NCBI GenBank assembly: GCA_964538375.1
Contig: CAZIFQ010000028.1
Location: forward strand, 1-43,853
From: JAUUZQ01 sp964538375
Lineage (GTDB): Bacteria > Bacteroidota > Bacteroidia > Bacteroidales > GCA-2748055
DNA length: 43,853 nucleotides
Reading direction: 5' to 3'
Shown: piece after piece, positions 11,401 to 21,331 of the stretch
Layout: every line of letters begins with the position of its first letter
How positions within the stretch are numbered: the stretch's first letter is position 1
Program-made: the position numbers and the translations under genes
The notes under the pieces: model-generated
The model's input: the letters and a program-made list of their open reading frames with translations, nothing else
The model's database searches: none
Told to the model about the DNA's origin: nothing

Positions 11401-14400
11401 TGTGGGTCAACCTCACTGCGGCTGATGAAACATCAGGCGATTATACCGGAGTATTTGGTGCGATATTGGATGTCAACACCCCGGATTTGAGTTACAATAA
11501 TTACCGTTACAAGGTGATTGTGAGTGGCACTTGTTCACCATCTGTAACTTCTGCCGAAGCGACACTGGTTATTGACACGTGGCCGGAGATTTCTCTGGAT
11601 CCTGTTGGATTAACCATTTGTGACACCGAAGATGCGCAGTTTACTGTTGAAGCAGGCAATACCACTGAACCGGTATATCTCTGGGAATACAGTCCGGATG
11701 GCATCGTTGCATACGCAGACGCAGCCCTACTACCAGAAGTTGCCTTCTCTGATCTGCCAACACTTGATGTTGTAGGAGTTCCTGCAGCATACAAAGACTA
11801 CAGGTTCAGGGCAACCGTTTCAGGTAAATGTAATACACCTGTTCAATCCGCAGTTGCTATCCTGGGTTTATATGATAATCCACAGATCGCATCACAGCCC
11901 CAGGATACCACTACCTGCGAAGGTATTGCAACAGCCTTTGGTGTTGATGCAGGTATCACCGAAGCTCCATCCTATTTATGGGAGGTTGACAACGGTGTAG
12001 ACGGATGGCTGCCAGTTTCAGGCGGACAATATTCAGGTGTGAACAATGATTCACTAAAGATTATTGGTCCGACCAGCGAAATGGACGGATATGAGTACCA
12101 TGTTATTGTTTCAGGTCTTTGTTCTCCGCCGATCACATCAGATGATGTTACATTGACGATCACAGAGAATCCCGAGATCTTTATCCAGCCAGTTAGTGTT
12201 GATATATGTGAAGAATTGAATACTTCATTTACCGTTGATCCAGGCGTAACCACCACTCCTACTTACCAGTGGTATGTAGATGATGGATTAGGCGGCGGCA
12301 TGCAATTAATGGCCGGGGAAACAAACCCAACGCTTGATATCATTCCAGCAACATTTGCCATGGATGAATACAAGTATGAAGTTATTGTAGGCGGAGATTG
12401 CGGAGCACCCGTGACCTCCACAGAAGTGGAACTGATTGTATACAGGGAGCCAGAGATAAGTCTCCAGCCACTTGACACCACTACCTGTGAATCTGCCAAT
12501 GTAAGCTTCACCATTGAACTGGGAGAAACTGATTCTCCGGATATCCAATGGTTTGAAGATGATGGCGTAAGCGGACCTCTACCTATCTCCAACGGAGGTA
12601 TATATTCAGGAGCCACAGGTACGCTTCTCCAGATATTCTCTGTTGATTCAGCGATGTCGGGTTATGACTATTATGCTGAAATCACTAATCTGTGTGCAGG
12701 ACCACTTGCTACAGATATTAAGACACTGACCGTATTGAATCCTGCAGTCATCTGGCAGCAGCCGACTGACAGTACGATATGTGAAGGCTCAGATGCAGAC
12801 TTTACAGTTGTGGCAACAGGTACTAATCTCACTTACCTGTGGCAGGTGGATATGCGCGGAGGCGCAGGATATGAAGATATCACCGGTGATTCTGCAGGTA
12901 TCTACACATTCCACGACGAGGCCACATTGAATGTCATTGGCACCAGTCGTTTCGACAACTACAGGTACAGGGTGATTGTCACCAGTTTAGATTGTAGTCC
13001 GGCGAGGACCTCTGATTATGCAACCTTGAGCATTAACGAGGAAGCGGAAATTATTACTCCGCCATCTGCAAGTATAATTTGTGAAGATCAGAGCACCGTA
13101 TTCTCAGTGGATGCAGGTGTCACCACAGGTGTTACTTACATTTGGGAAGTAGATAAAGGCGGAGGCGCAGGTATGGAGAATGTTATAGCAGACTCTGTAC
13201 ACAGTGGCGTAACTACCTCTAACCTATTCCTGAGCAGTGTTCCATCCACCTATAACGGATGGCTGTACCAGGTAACTGTGGGCGGTATTTGTCCGGACAT
13301 AGACCTTTCACCGGCAGTATTGCTTACTGTGAATGAAGTACCACAGATTGATTTGGATCCTGTGAACGACACAGTTTGTGAAAATACCGATGCGCAGTTT
13401 ACTGTAACGCTTGGTCCAACGACCGGAGCTACCTACCAATGGCAGGTGAACAGGTTTGGAGCATGGGAAAATATTCCTGGTGCCATGGAGACATTTGAAT
13501 ACGACGGAATAAACCTCGCCGTATTGGATGTGAACTCTCCTGACCTCAGCTATAATAACTATCGTTACAGGGTAATTGTAGGTGGAACATGTACTCCTTC
13601 AGTGACTTCTGAAGAAGCTACACTGATAATAGATACCCGTCCGGAAATCTCTGTACAACCCATTAACATGACTATTTGTGAAGATGGTGATGTACAGCTT
13701 ATGGTCTTCGCAGGAGGTACTACCGAACCTGTATATCTATGGCAATACAGTGACAACGCAGTAGATCCATGGACAGATGCAGCGCTTCTTCCGGAAGTTG
13801 CAAGGTCCGATTCGAACAGGTTAGATATACTTGGTATTCCATCAGCGTTCCATGAGCGCTATTTCAGGGCAACGGTTTCAGGCAAATGCACTGCACCAGT
13901 CTTCTCTGACCTGGCTCAACTTACGGTAAATGAAAAACCAGAAATCGACATACAACCTGCAGATACAACAGCTTGTGAGCAGGATACAGTGATCTTCACT
14001 GTTGATCCGGGTCTTACTACCATACCAGCATATGTATGGCAGTACTATACCGGCGCCACATGGCTTACTATACCGCCAACCATTTATGAAGGTGTGAACA
14101 ATGACACCTTGCAGGTCAACGGTATCAACAGCTCACTCAACGGCCAGCGTTATCGCGTGGTTGTAAGCGGAACCTGCGGTCCGGATAGTATATCTGAAGA
14201 GGCAGTACTTACCGTAACAGAACGTCCTGAGGTGGTAGGTGTCCCCATGGATCAGACCATCTGTGAAAATGACAATACCTCTTTTGGTATCTCTACCGGT
14301 GTAACCACATCTCCAATTATTACCTGGGAATATGAAAATGGTGGTGGATGGACAACAGCAGATGGCGGAGCAGGAATCTTTGCCAACTGGCTTACTGATA

Positions 14401-17400
14401 CATTAGAGGTGAATGGAGCAGATGCCACATGGGATGGTGCTCAATTCAGGGTCTTCATAGAAAACGGATGCGGTCCGAACGATACTTCGTTCGTGGCAAC
14501 ACTGACAGTGAAGAATCGTCCGCTGATTGTTGGAGAACCAACAGATACTACTACTTGTGAAGGTATACCAACTCTGTTGGGTATTGATGCAGGTAATACA
14601 TCTGATCCCATTTACATTTGGGAAGTAAGCAGTGACGGAACAAACTGGAACTCCGTTTCAGGAGCGCAGTATGGAGGAATTGGCACAGATACCTTGTTGA
14701 TCAATTCACCAAACAGCAGCATGAACGGACTCCTCTACAGGGCAGTATTGGGTGGCTATTGTACGCCAAACGACACCTCTGTTGTAGTTACGCTTACTGT
14801 AACTGAAAACGCGGAGATTGTTCTGCAGCCCGGGCATGCGGATATATGTGAATTTGGTGACACCATATTCTATGCCAGTCCGGGTATAACAACCAATCCA
14901 CAATTCCAGTGGTCCGTTGATGATAACCTGGGTGGAGGAATGACGCCACTTTCAGATGGTGCCATCTATACAGGAACAGAAGATTCCATACTGGTTATTA
15001 CGGGAGCTACATACGCTATGGACAACTATAAGTACCAGGTAGAGGTATGGGGAGATTGTGGTGGCATTGCACCATCGAATGTAGTACAACTGACCGTAGC
15101 TAAGCTACCGTATATTGTAAGCGCACCTACTGATACAACCACATGTGAACTGAATAATGTTTCGTTCACCGTGGATGTGGGAGAGACCGACTCACCTGTA
15201 TTCCAGTGGTACGAAGATGACTTGTTGGGCGGAGGACCACAGCCGATTACAAATGGAGGAAGCTTCATTGGAACCAATGCTGCAACACTGCAGATCTTTG
15301 GTGTGGATTCAGCCATGACGGGATATGAATATACCGTAAGCATTACAAATAGTTGTCATGAGCCACTTGCTCCATTGACAGCAATAGCAACGCTTTATGT
15401 ACAATCTGCACCGCATATTTGGGTGCAGCCGTCTGACAGTACCATATGTGAAGGACTGGATGCAACATTCACTGTTGCAGCCACAGGAGAAACACTCACG
15501 TATGAGTGGTATGTTGTTAATACAAGTGGTACTACTTTGATTACCAACACCGGCATATACAGTGGACAAGGATCACCAACACTGCAGCTTATCGGTGCAG
15601 ACCGTAACAACGACCTGGACAGGTATTATGTTAGAATCATTGGTACTTGTTTACCACCAACACAGTCTAACATTGCCTTCCTCTATGTGAACAATCCACC
15701 GGAGATTGCAACAGCACCGGAGAATGACACGATCTGTGAATATAGCACAGCCAGCTTCAATGTAATTGCAACAGGCGACGGATTGGGTTACCAATGGTCT
15801 GAAAGTCCAGACGGAACAACATGGACCCCGCTGGTTGACGACGGGCTCTATATTGGTACAACGCTCGCAACTCTAAATATCTTCAATAGAGATCGCACGT
15901 ATAATAATTACCAGTATCGAGTGCTTGTAACGGGAACATGTGCGGATGCTCAACCCGCAGCTGTCCTGCTCACAGTGAAGAATCCACCGCTGATTACTAC
16001 ACAGCCTATTGACACAACAGTTTGTCACGGTAATCCAGCTACATTCATTGTAGTTGCGGATGGTACAGAGCTTGAGTATCAATGGCAGGTGAAAACGGTT
16101 GGAGCGCCCTCTTACGTAGATATCCCAGATGGCAGTCCGGATTATCTCAATCCATTGACAGCCACACTTACCAAGATAACAACTGATGCTACCACCGAGA
16201 ATGGTAACAGCTACAAGGTAAGGGTCTATGGTCCATGCGGCAGTCAGCTATCCAGTCCAGTCTTGATGAGCGTAAATAGCTTGCCAAGTATTGCTGCTGC
16301 TGGTCAACCGACCGATGACTTTGCTTGTGAAGGAGACGGTGCGCAGTTTGAAGCATTTGCTTCAGGTCCGGACCTGACTTACCAATGGTGGTTCACTGAA
16401 GATGGTACGAATTGGAACACAGTACCTGATGATCTGACCTATGACGGGGTAACAAGTGAGAAACTGATTGTCAACACTACTGACTTTTTAAGCATGAATG
16501 GCAACCAATATGCATTGTTTGTTGGAAGTAGTTGTGCACCGATATCCACTGATACAGTAACATTAACTGTTTGGCAGAACCCAACAGCGAACATTACCGG
16601 AGCAGTTCTAGGTACAGCTAAAGGATCACCGATAGTAATATGTGGTGGAGACCTGCTGGAACTTGATGGTAATCCTGATGGAGGATCAATGAGCTGGAGC
16701 AATCATAAATGGACCGGCGATGCACTGCTAATTAATCCTACGAATAGTCAAACACCAACCTTCCAAACTTTCTCAAGAGGATTGTTTAATGTAGTCTACA
16801 CGGTTACAGATGACAATGGATGTATTGGACAAGATGTAGAATTGATAGAGAACTACAGGCCAATTGCAGATTTCTCTGCACCTGATATGGGTCCGGCCTG
16901 TGGTGACCTGGAAGTTGATTTCGTCAATGAGTCATCACCAGATGCTAAAACTTTCAACTGGGACTTCGGCAATGGTTCAACCTCCAATGTTGAGAATCCG
17001 ACCAGCTATTTCGATAACTTTGAAATAACAGGAGAAGTTTTATACTACCAGGTGGTACTTACAGTAACCGACTCCGTTGGTTGCCAGGATGATGTTCTGA
17101 AACCAGTAATCATTTATCCTAAGGTTAATCCAACGATTACTGCAATACCAGAGACTGGTTGTCAGCCGCTGAATGTAAACCTGACAGCCCAATCCGGTGC
17201 TGCAGCATACCATTGGGACTTTGGTGACGGAGTAGATATTCCTGGAAGTTATTTCATTGATCATCTCTATATCAATGCCACTACCAGTGTACAAACATAC
17301 CAGACCATTTTAACAACCACATCTGCTTATGGCTGTACAAGTGCAGACACAGTTGATATAGTTGTGGATCCGGTTCCTTCACCAAAATTCACCGCAGATC

Positions 17401-18473
17401 CGGCCACACAGACTCAGCCGGTATCCGGACCATCATCTGTAACATTCAGCAATATTACAGATGCAGGGCCATGGACCTTTGAGTGGGACTATGGAGATGG
17501 AACTGCGCTGTTTACCACTACCAGTCAGGCCGATATAGTACACGCTTACGACCAACCGGGTATTTATATGGTAACGCTCTATACTAATTTGGGAGCTTGC
17601 CGTGACAGTGCCAAGACAGTTGTGACAATTTCACCTCGTGAGCCGGAAGCATTATTCCACTCTATCACAGAGGGATGTCACCCACTGGAGGTACAGTTCT
17701 TTAATACATCGCAGTTTGCAACGAACTACACATGGCAATTTGGTGATGGATCGATCTCCACACAAGAGAACCCGTTACACACCTTCTATGAGCCAACAGA
17801 GTATACAGTTCGTCTCCTGGCTTCTGGTCCGGGTGGAAGTGACCAAACAGAATCTATTATCACGGTACATGCAACACCGCAGGTTTTCTTCAACTATGCA
17901 CCAGACTCAGTATTTGTCAATGACAAGCCCGTAAGGTTCGCGAATCTAACGGCCTATGCTACTGATTACCTCTGGAACTTTGGTGACTATGATGAATACT
18001 CAACGGCTGAAGATTCGGAAAACACCTCTGTATTGGGAGATCCAACGCACGTGTACATGTTCGAGGGATGGAAAGATGTGCTGTTGATTGCCAGGAATGG
18101 TGATCTCTGTGAAGACAGTTTGTTCATACCACTGGCCATCAAGGTTATTCCTGCCGGCGCACTGCGCTTCCCGAATATCTTCCGTCCGGGTGACAGTCCA
18201 ACAGGCGGTACAACAGACAATCTGAATGATCCATCGGCTAAGAACAGCGTGTTCTTCCCAGGTGTGAACAAGCAGGTAAGCGAGTACCATCTGTACATCT
18301 ACAACCGTTGGGGACAGCTGCTCTTCCAGAGTGACAAGATCAACGTCGGTTGGGATGGATTTATCAACGACACGAAGGCCTCACAGGGTGTATATATCTG
18401 GAAGGTAACCGGTATATACAGCAACGGCTCACCATTTAGCGATGCAGGTGATGTGACGCTGGTGTGGCAGTAG
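2432..18473 (+). CDS. Giant Ig-like/PKD repeat surface protein with type IX secretion type B C-terminal domain
   Basis: This is one gene crossing the 100-N gap at 7143-7242: removing the Ns joins both sides in frame (codon G plus AT gives Asp) and gives 5313 residues. A signal peptide (core VILFAAAFIFTGNLYAQ) begins the protein; the second Met, four codons in, is an alternative start. The first half has PKD-like and SprB-like beta modules with recurring NPG, GNP and VNP linkers. From about 10390 to 16580 there are 21 Ig-like modules of about 95 residues, each starting with a Cys-Glu motif (ICE, TCE, VCE), a mid-domain YxW, and a second Cys near VxGxC, suggesting one disulfide per module. About five PKD domains (WDFG, WDYG, WQFG, WNFG) occupy 16855-18160, then a C-terminal gliding-type sorting domain (FPNIFRPG, YIYNRWGQLLFQS, GWDGF, GVYIWKVTG). 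Exported adhesin is the likely role; the ligand is unknown. Confidence 0.9.
6941..7623 (+). repeat. Near-identical 291-bp (97-residue) tandem repeats straddling the assembly gap
   Basis: The words CAGGTCAATTTACC at 6941 and CAGGTCGATTTACC at 7332 start successive copies; subtracting 100 N gives a period of exactly 291 bp. The segment starting ATATAGTGATAACTCC at 7243 recurs at 7534, again 291 bp. Each copy encodes a module with ICVG, TYAW, GLGAGATSATIPAF and TVSCTGNPQTFTITVNP. Similarity between copies is far higher than among the Ig modules downstream, so these are recent duplications. Confidence 0.9.
7143..7242. other. Assembly gap (100 N)
   Basis: A run of exactly 100 N lies inside the giant gene. 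The flanks abut perfectly within the 291-bp repeat unit: the left side ends TTTCCGGCG and the right side begins ATATAGTG, while the intact downstream copy reads straight through this junction near 7525-7540. The true gap is therefore probably zero or a whole number of 291-bp units. Confidence 0.97.
10700..15450 (+). repeat. Seven-module block duplication within the giant gene
   Basis: Ig modules near 10705, 11010 and 11315 (VVCENQ, IICEDQSTVFSV, TVCELD) are most similar to those near 12779, 13078 and 13375 (TICEGS, IICEDQSTVFSV, TVCENT), an offset of about 2.07 kb or seven modules. The marker segments LWQVDMR, DITGDSAGIYT, IICEDQSTVFSV and DLSYNNYRY appear in both blocks. The second block carries two additional modules (TACEQD and TICEND) before the order resumes, so the offset grows to about 2.66 kb for the later modules. 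A module like the first of the block occurs again at about 15447. Confidence 0.8.
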
Positions 18474-18553
18474 AACCACCCCACCCATCTGCGATGGGTA
18501 GAACCACCCCGCCTGTCTGCGACAGGCACCCCTCCTTGAAAAGGAGGGGAGGT
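18474..18553 (+). repeat. R1 palindromic element, copy a (1.5 units)
   Basis: It begins immediately after the TAG stop (18471-18473) of the giant gene. The first hairpin ACCCATC/GATGGGT (18483-18489 with 18493-18499, loop TGC) is followed by a full unit with hairpin GCCTGTC/GACAGGC (18511-18517 with 18521-18527) and the constant hairpin CCCCTCCTT/AAGGAGGGG with loop GAA. The unit opens ACCACCCC and closes GGGGAGGT, an imperfect terminal inverted repeat. Confidence 0.92.
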
Positions 18554-18568
18554 AGAAGGTGCTGAAAT

Positions 18569-18612
18569 AATAAGCCCGGGCAAATGGTCCGGGCTTATTG
18601 TTTTATTTCCTT
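18569..18612 (+). terminator. Rho-independent-like terminator of the giant gene
   Basis: A perfect 11-bp stem (AATAAGCCCGG at 18569-18579 pairs with CCGGGCTTATT at 18589-18599) closes a 9-nt loop and is followed by the T-rich run GTTTTATTTCC. It lies about 95 nt past the stop codon, after the R1 copy, so the R1 hairpins would be transcribed in the 3' UTR. Confidence 0.85.
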
Positions 18613-19080
18613 TTATATATCAATTACCCCCAACCTAGCCTTCCCCTTTTTATATATCAATTACCCTCACCCTGACCTTCCCCCTTTTATATATCAATTA
18701 CTTCCAACTTCATAAATACCTAGCCTTCCCCTTTTTTATATCAATTACCCTCACCCTGACCCTCTCCCGCTGGGAGAGGGAATTCGCTCCGAAAAGAGTA
18801 AAAACTGATCTAAACAGACTGACCAAAACACGCTGTGTTCCAAACATAATTCTTAACTCAATTACAAATTATTATCGGAGCACTCCCTTCCCCCAGCGGG
18901 GGAAGGCTAGGTTGGGGGTAATTGATAAAAAGGGGAAAGGTCAGGTTGGGGGTAATTGATAAAAAGGGAAAGGGTCAGGGTGAGGGTAATTGATAAAAAG
19001 GGAGAGGGTCAGGGTAAGGGTAATAGATTAAAAAGAAGAGGCCAAGGTGAGGGTAATTGATAAAAAGGGTGAGGGGTCCT
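18613..19080. repeat. R2 repeat array in large inverted (palindromic) arrangement
   Basis: The left arm (18613-18790) has tandem units of about 37 bp built from ATATCAATTAC, CCTAGCCTTCCCC and CACCCTGACC words. The right arm (18886-19072) has the reverse complement units (AAGGCTAGG, TTGGGGG, TAATTGATAAAAAGG) with a period of 33-34 bp. Each arm's inner end carries a hairpin (CCTCTCCC/GGGAGAGG at 18761-18779; CCTTCCCCC/GGGGGAAGG at 18886-18906), and GCTCCGA at 18786-18792 pairs with TCGGAGC at 18875-18881. Inside is a 95-nt AT-rich spacer. The words CTCCGAAAAGAGTAAAAACTG near 18787 and CTCCAAAGAGTAAAACTG near 19080 are also related. From 19081 to 19460 I see only AT-rich leader without a recognisable gene or -7 box. 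Confidence 0.85.
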
Positions 19081-19460
19081 CTCCAAAGAGTAAAACTGTA
19101 CATTGACATAATTAAAGCGCTAATTGGCGTAAAACACACTGAAAACGTAACTATTCCGGAAAATTCTCGTTTAATTTAGATAAGAACTATAAGTAACTTA
19201 TTGATACTGTATTTCACCTCATTAAGGGTTTGACCTGGTACAGTCTTGCTTAAATTGATGTTAATAACTTTGATTGAATAGGACAGTAATTGGCAATATC
19301 TTCATGTATTAGGGAAAAAGTTATTAAATTTAGTTGAGAAATTAATGATTAATAACAATTGAAATACAGCGTAGAGCTAAAATCCGGATGAAAATTCGGA
19401 GTATAAATCACTTGCTTTTTGCCCGGGGAACCTGAGAAAGAGTAAGTTTAACCACTGAAC

Positions 19461-20441
19461 GTGAGGAAACTGATTATTACCATATCTGCATTATTTATCT
19501 ACATTGCCGTTTCCGGTCAGGATCCGCAGTTTACCCAGTTTTTTGCCAATCCTCTTTACCTTGCACCTTCTTTCGCAGGTGCCACACAGCAAGACCGCAT
19601 AGCCACCGTCTATAGAAACCAGTGGGCCTCCCTACCCGGCTCTTTCGTTACTTATAGTTTTTCTTACGATCATTTCTTCGACAATTTCAACAGTGGTATA
19701 GGCGTGTTACTTATGCGTGATGTGGCCGGTACAGGTGACCTGGCGCTCACGAATGCCGGTATTCAATATTCCTACGACATCAAGATCAATAATTTCTGGC
19801 ATGTTCGTCCGGGAGTACACCTGAACTACACCCAGATGGGGATTGATTACTTCAAGCTGACATGGAACGATGAACTGACCACCTCGGGAACCGGCGGCGG
19901 GACCATTGAGCAGCCAGGTGATGATGTGAAATCTGATGTTGATTTTTCCTCCTCTGTCATCATGTATTCCGAAAGGTACTGGTTTGGCTTTGGAGTGGAT
20001 CACCTGCTAACACCTAACTATGGATTGTGGAGTAATGATGCCAACTGGCCGATGAAATTCTCAGCTTATGGCGGTGCGCAGATCATTCGCAGGGGTCATC
20101 TTTTTAATCCCATCGATGAATCATTGTCGGTGGCTTTTCTCTACAGGCATCAGTATGTATACAACCAGCTGGACCTCGGTCTTTACTGGTACAAAGCCCC
20201 TATTATGCTGGGGTTCTGGTACCGGGGCGTTCCATTCTTCGGTAAAGACCCACGTGGTGATGCAGTTTCTTTCCTCGTTGGATACAAAATGGATGATATT
20301 CGTGTTGGCTACAGCTACGACTTCACCATCTCCAATTTAGTCTCCTCAACCGGTGGTGCACACGAAGTATCCATTGTGTATGAGTTTAAGACTACCCGGA
20401 CGAGAAAGAAGAGGCGGATGGTGCCATGCCCGGAGTTTTAG
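19461..20441 (+). CDS. PorP/SprF family type IX secretion outer-membrane protein
   Basis: This 326-residue protein belongs to the PorP/SprF family: outer-membrane beta-barrels needed for export or surface anchoring of type IX cargo, with SprF-type members paired with type B C-terminal domain proteins such as SprB. A signal peptide (MRKLIITISALFIYIAVSGQ) is followed by the family hallmark QDPQFTQFFANPLYLAPSFAG. Alternating aromatic strands (WHVRPGVHLNYTQMGI, GFWYRGVPF) run to the C-terminal HEVSIVYEF. The start is GTG at 19461, supported by the signal peptide. It follows the giant cargo gene in the same direction, separated by a terminator and the R2 array, so it probably has its own promoter. 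The stop TAG is directly joined to an R1 element. Pairing with the giant protein is inferred from position and family. Confidence 0.93.
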   Translation: MRKLIITISALFIYIAVSGQDPQFTQFFANPLYLAPSFAGATQQDRIATVYRNQWASLPGSFVTYSFSYDHFFDNFNSGIGVLLMRDVAGTGDLALTNAGIQYSYDIKINNFWHVRPGVHLNYTQMGIDYFKLTWNDELTTSGTGGGTIEQPGDDVKSDVDFSSSVIMYSERYWFGFGVDHLLTPNYGLWSNDANWPMKFSAYGGAQIIRRGHLFNPIDESLSVAFLYRHQYVYNQLDLGLYWYKAPIMLGFWYRGVPFFGKDPRGDAVSFLVGYKMDDIRVGYSYDFTISNLVSSTGGAHEVSIVYEFKTTRTRKKRRMVPCPEF

Positions 20442-20541
20442 ACCACCCCACCCATCTTCGATGGGCACCCCTCCTTGAAAAGGAGGGGAAGTAAAACCAC
20501 CCTAGCAGAAGCTGGTACAATCCTTGAAAAGGAGGGGAGGT
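20442..20541 (+). repeat. R1 palindromic element, copy b
   Basis: It starts at the base after the TAG stop of the PorP/SprF gene. The variable hairpin is CCCATC/GATGGG (20451-20456 with 20460-20465; loop TTC), followed by the constant stem CCCCTCCTT/AAGGAGGGG. A second, degenerate unit (ACCACCCTAGCAGAAGC) ends with another constant half-stem. Past it, 20565-20605 holds two copies of a 14-bp TAGTGATCTAATT(T) direct repeat. Confidence 0.9.
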
Positions 20542-20611
20542 AAAATAGTTCCAAAATAATATTTATCTATTGTAGTGATCTAATTTAGTGATCTAATTTA
20601 ATACTCAAATG

Positions 20612-20995
20612 CTATGTCCCATTAGGTTTGTAGTTTGCTGCATGGATTAATATATCTTTCTTAATCTCCTCAAATTTCTCAATAGCTTTATAATTTGGAT
20701 AACGGAATACAGTTATTCCCAATCCTTTTAAAAAATTATCCCGAACAATGTCCTTTGATATTACAATATTGGTATTATGGTATGCTCCATCCAATTCAAT
20801 AACAAGTTTGATTTTGGGACAATAGAAATCAACAATATATTTTCCAATTCCATGCTGCCGCCGAAACTTTAATCCATTAAGTTTTTTATTTCTAATTTTC
20901 ATCCAAAATAGAACTTCTGTAACAGTAGAATTCGATCTTAATTCGCTCCTTTGGGACTTGCTCCATTTCTTATTAAATATCTTATTCTTCATCAT
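20612..20995 (-). CDS. DUF559 (Vsr-like) endonuclease-domain protein
   Basis: This 127-residue protein matches the DUF559 family, related to very-short-patch-repair nucleases of the PD-(D/E)xK fold. Visible motifs are NSTVTEVLFW (residues 22-31), FRRQHGIGKYIVDFYCP (44-60) and KLVIELDGAYH (63-73); D56, E67 and D69 are the expected metal/catalytic residues, with the late Arg/Tyr segment ITVFRYPN following. Length is close to that of stand-alone family members, so it looks intact. Either of two adjacent ATG codons (20995 or 20992) may be the start. It stands alone on the minus strand between plus-strand genes, bracketed by R1 elements in opposite orientation (20442-20541 and 21115-21287). The DNA substrate of such solo DUF559 proteins is not established; a role in mobilising R1 is only a hypothesis. 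Confidence 0.9.
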   Translation of the reverse strand: MMKNKIFNKKWSKSQRSELRSNSTVTEVLFWMKIRNKKLNGLKFRRQHGIGKYIVDFYCPKIKLVIELDGAYHNTNIVISKDIVRDNFLKGLGITVFRYPNYKAIEKFEEIKKDILIHAANYKPNGT

Positions 20996-21114
20996 CTTTT
21001 TCCCTGTTTATGTATTGAAACTTCAAAATATCGTTCAGAAAGGATTTTTTTTTTGGGAACTCCCAACTTTTCTTCCCATCCAGTACAATATATCAAGCAA
21101 AAAAAGAGCCTTTT

Positions 21115-21287
21115 ACCTCCCCTCCTTTTCAAGGAGGGGTGTCCGTCGCAGACGGACGGGGTGGTTTGTTCAAACTGCCAGGGTGGTTTGTTCAAACTGC
21201 CGGAGTGGTTTGTTCAAACTGCCGGGGTGGTTCTACCTCCCCTCCTTTTCAAGGAGGGGTGCCCACCGCAGGTGGGTGGGGTGGTTT
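21115..21287 (-). repeat. R1 palindromic element, copy c (two units plus 22-bp tandem)
   Basis: This copy is in the reverse orientation. Two constant hairpins flank variable hairpins GTCCGTC/GACGGAC (21141-21157) and CCCACC/GGTGGG (21262-21276). Between them a 22-bp unit GTGGTTTGTTCAAACTGCC repeats with starts at 21161, 21183, 21205 and, partially, 21227. It lies upstream of the DUF559 start on that gene's strand and ends 12 nt before the -7 box of the OmpH-like gene. Confidence 0.9.
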
Positions 21288-21299
21288 CACAAAAAATTC

Positions 21300-21307
21300 T
21301 ATCTTTG
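21300..21307 (+). promoter_or_regulatory. Bacteroidota-type -7 box for the OmpH-like gene
   Basis: TATCTTTG fits TAnnTTTG and lies 24 nt before the ATG at 21332. No clear -33 TTTG is present, as the R1 element occupies that position. Confidence 0.6.
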
Positions 21308-21331
21308 TAGCCAAAATAAATTTATCTCACA

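Noticed and set aside
3198..18298. Many long antisense frames across the giant gene
   Set aside because: They follow from the repetitive composition of the sense gene, lack start signals and family motifs, and overlap a clear coding frame.
7035..18473. A separate 3812-residue gene starting at 7035
   Set aside because: The frame opens inside the upstream coding region only because the N run has an arbitrary length of 100. Removing the Ns joins it to the frame from 2432, which has the signal peptide.
18613..19080. Regular 34-37 bp periodicity that looks like a CRISPR array
   Set aside because: The units are repeat sequence throughout, with no unique spacers between constant repeats; the two arms are reverse complements, and no cas genes are present.
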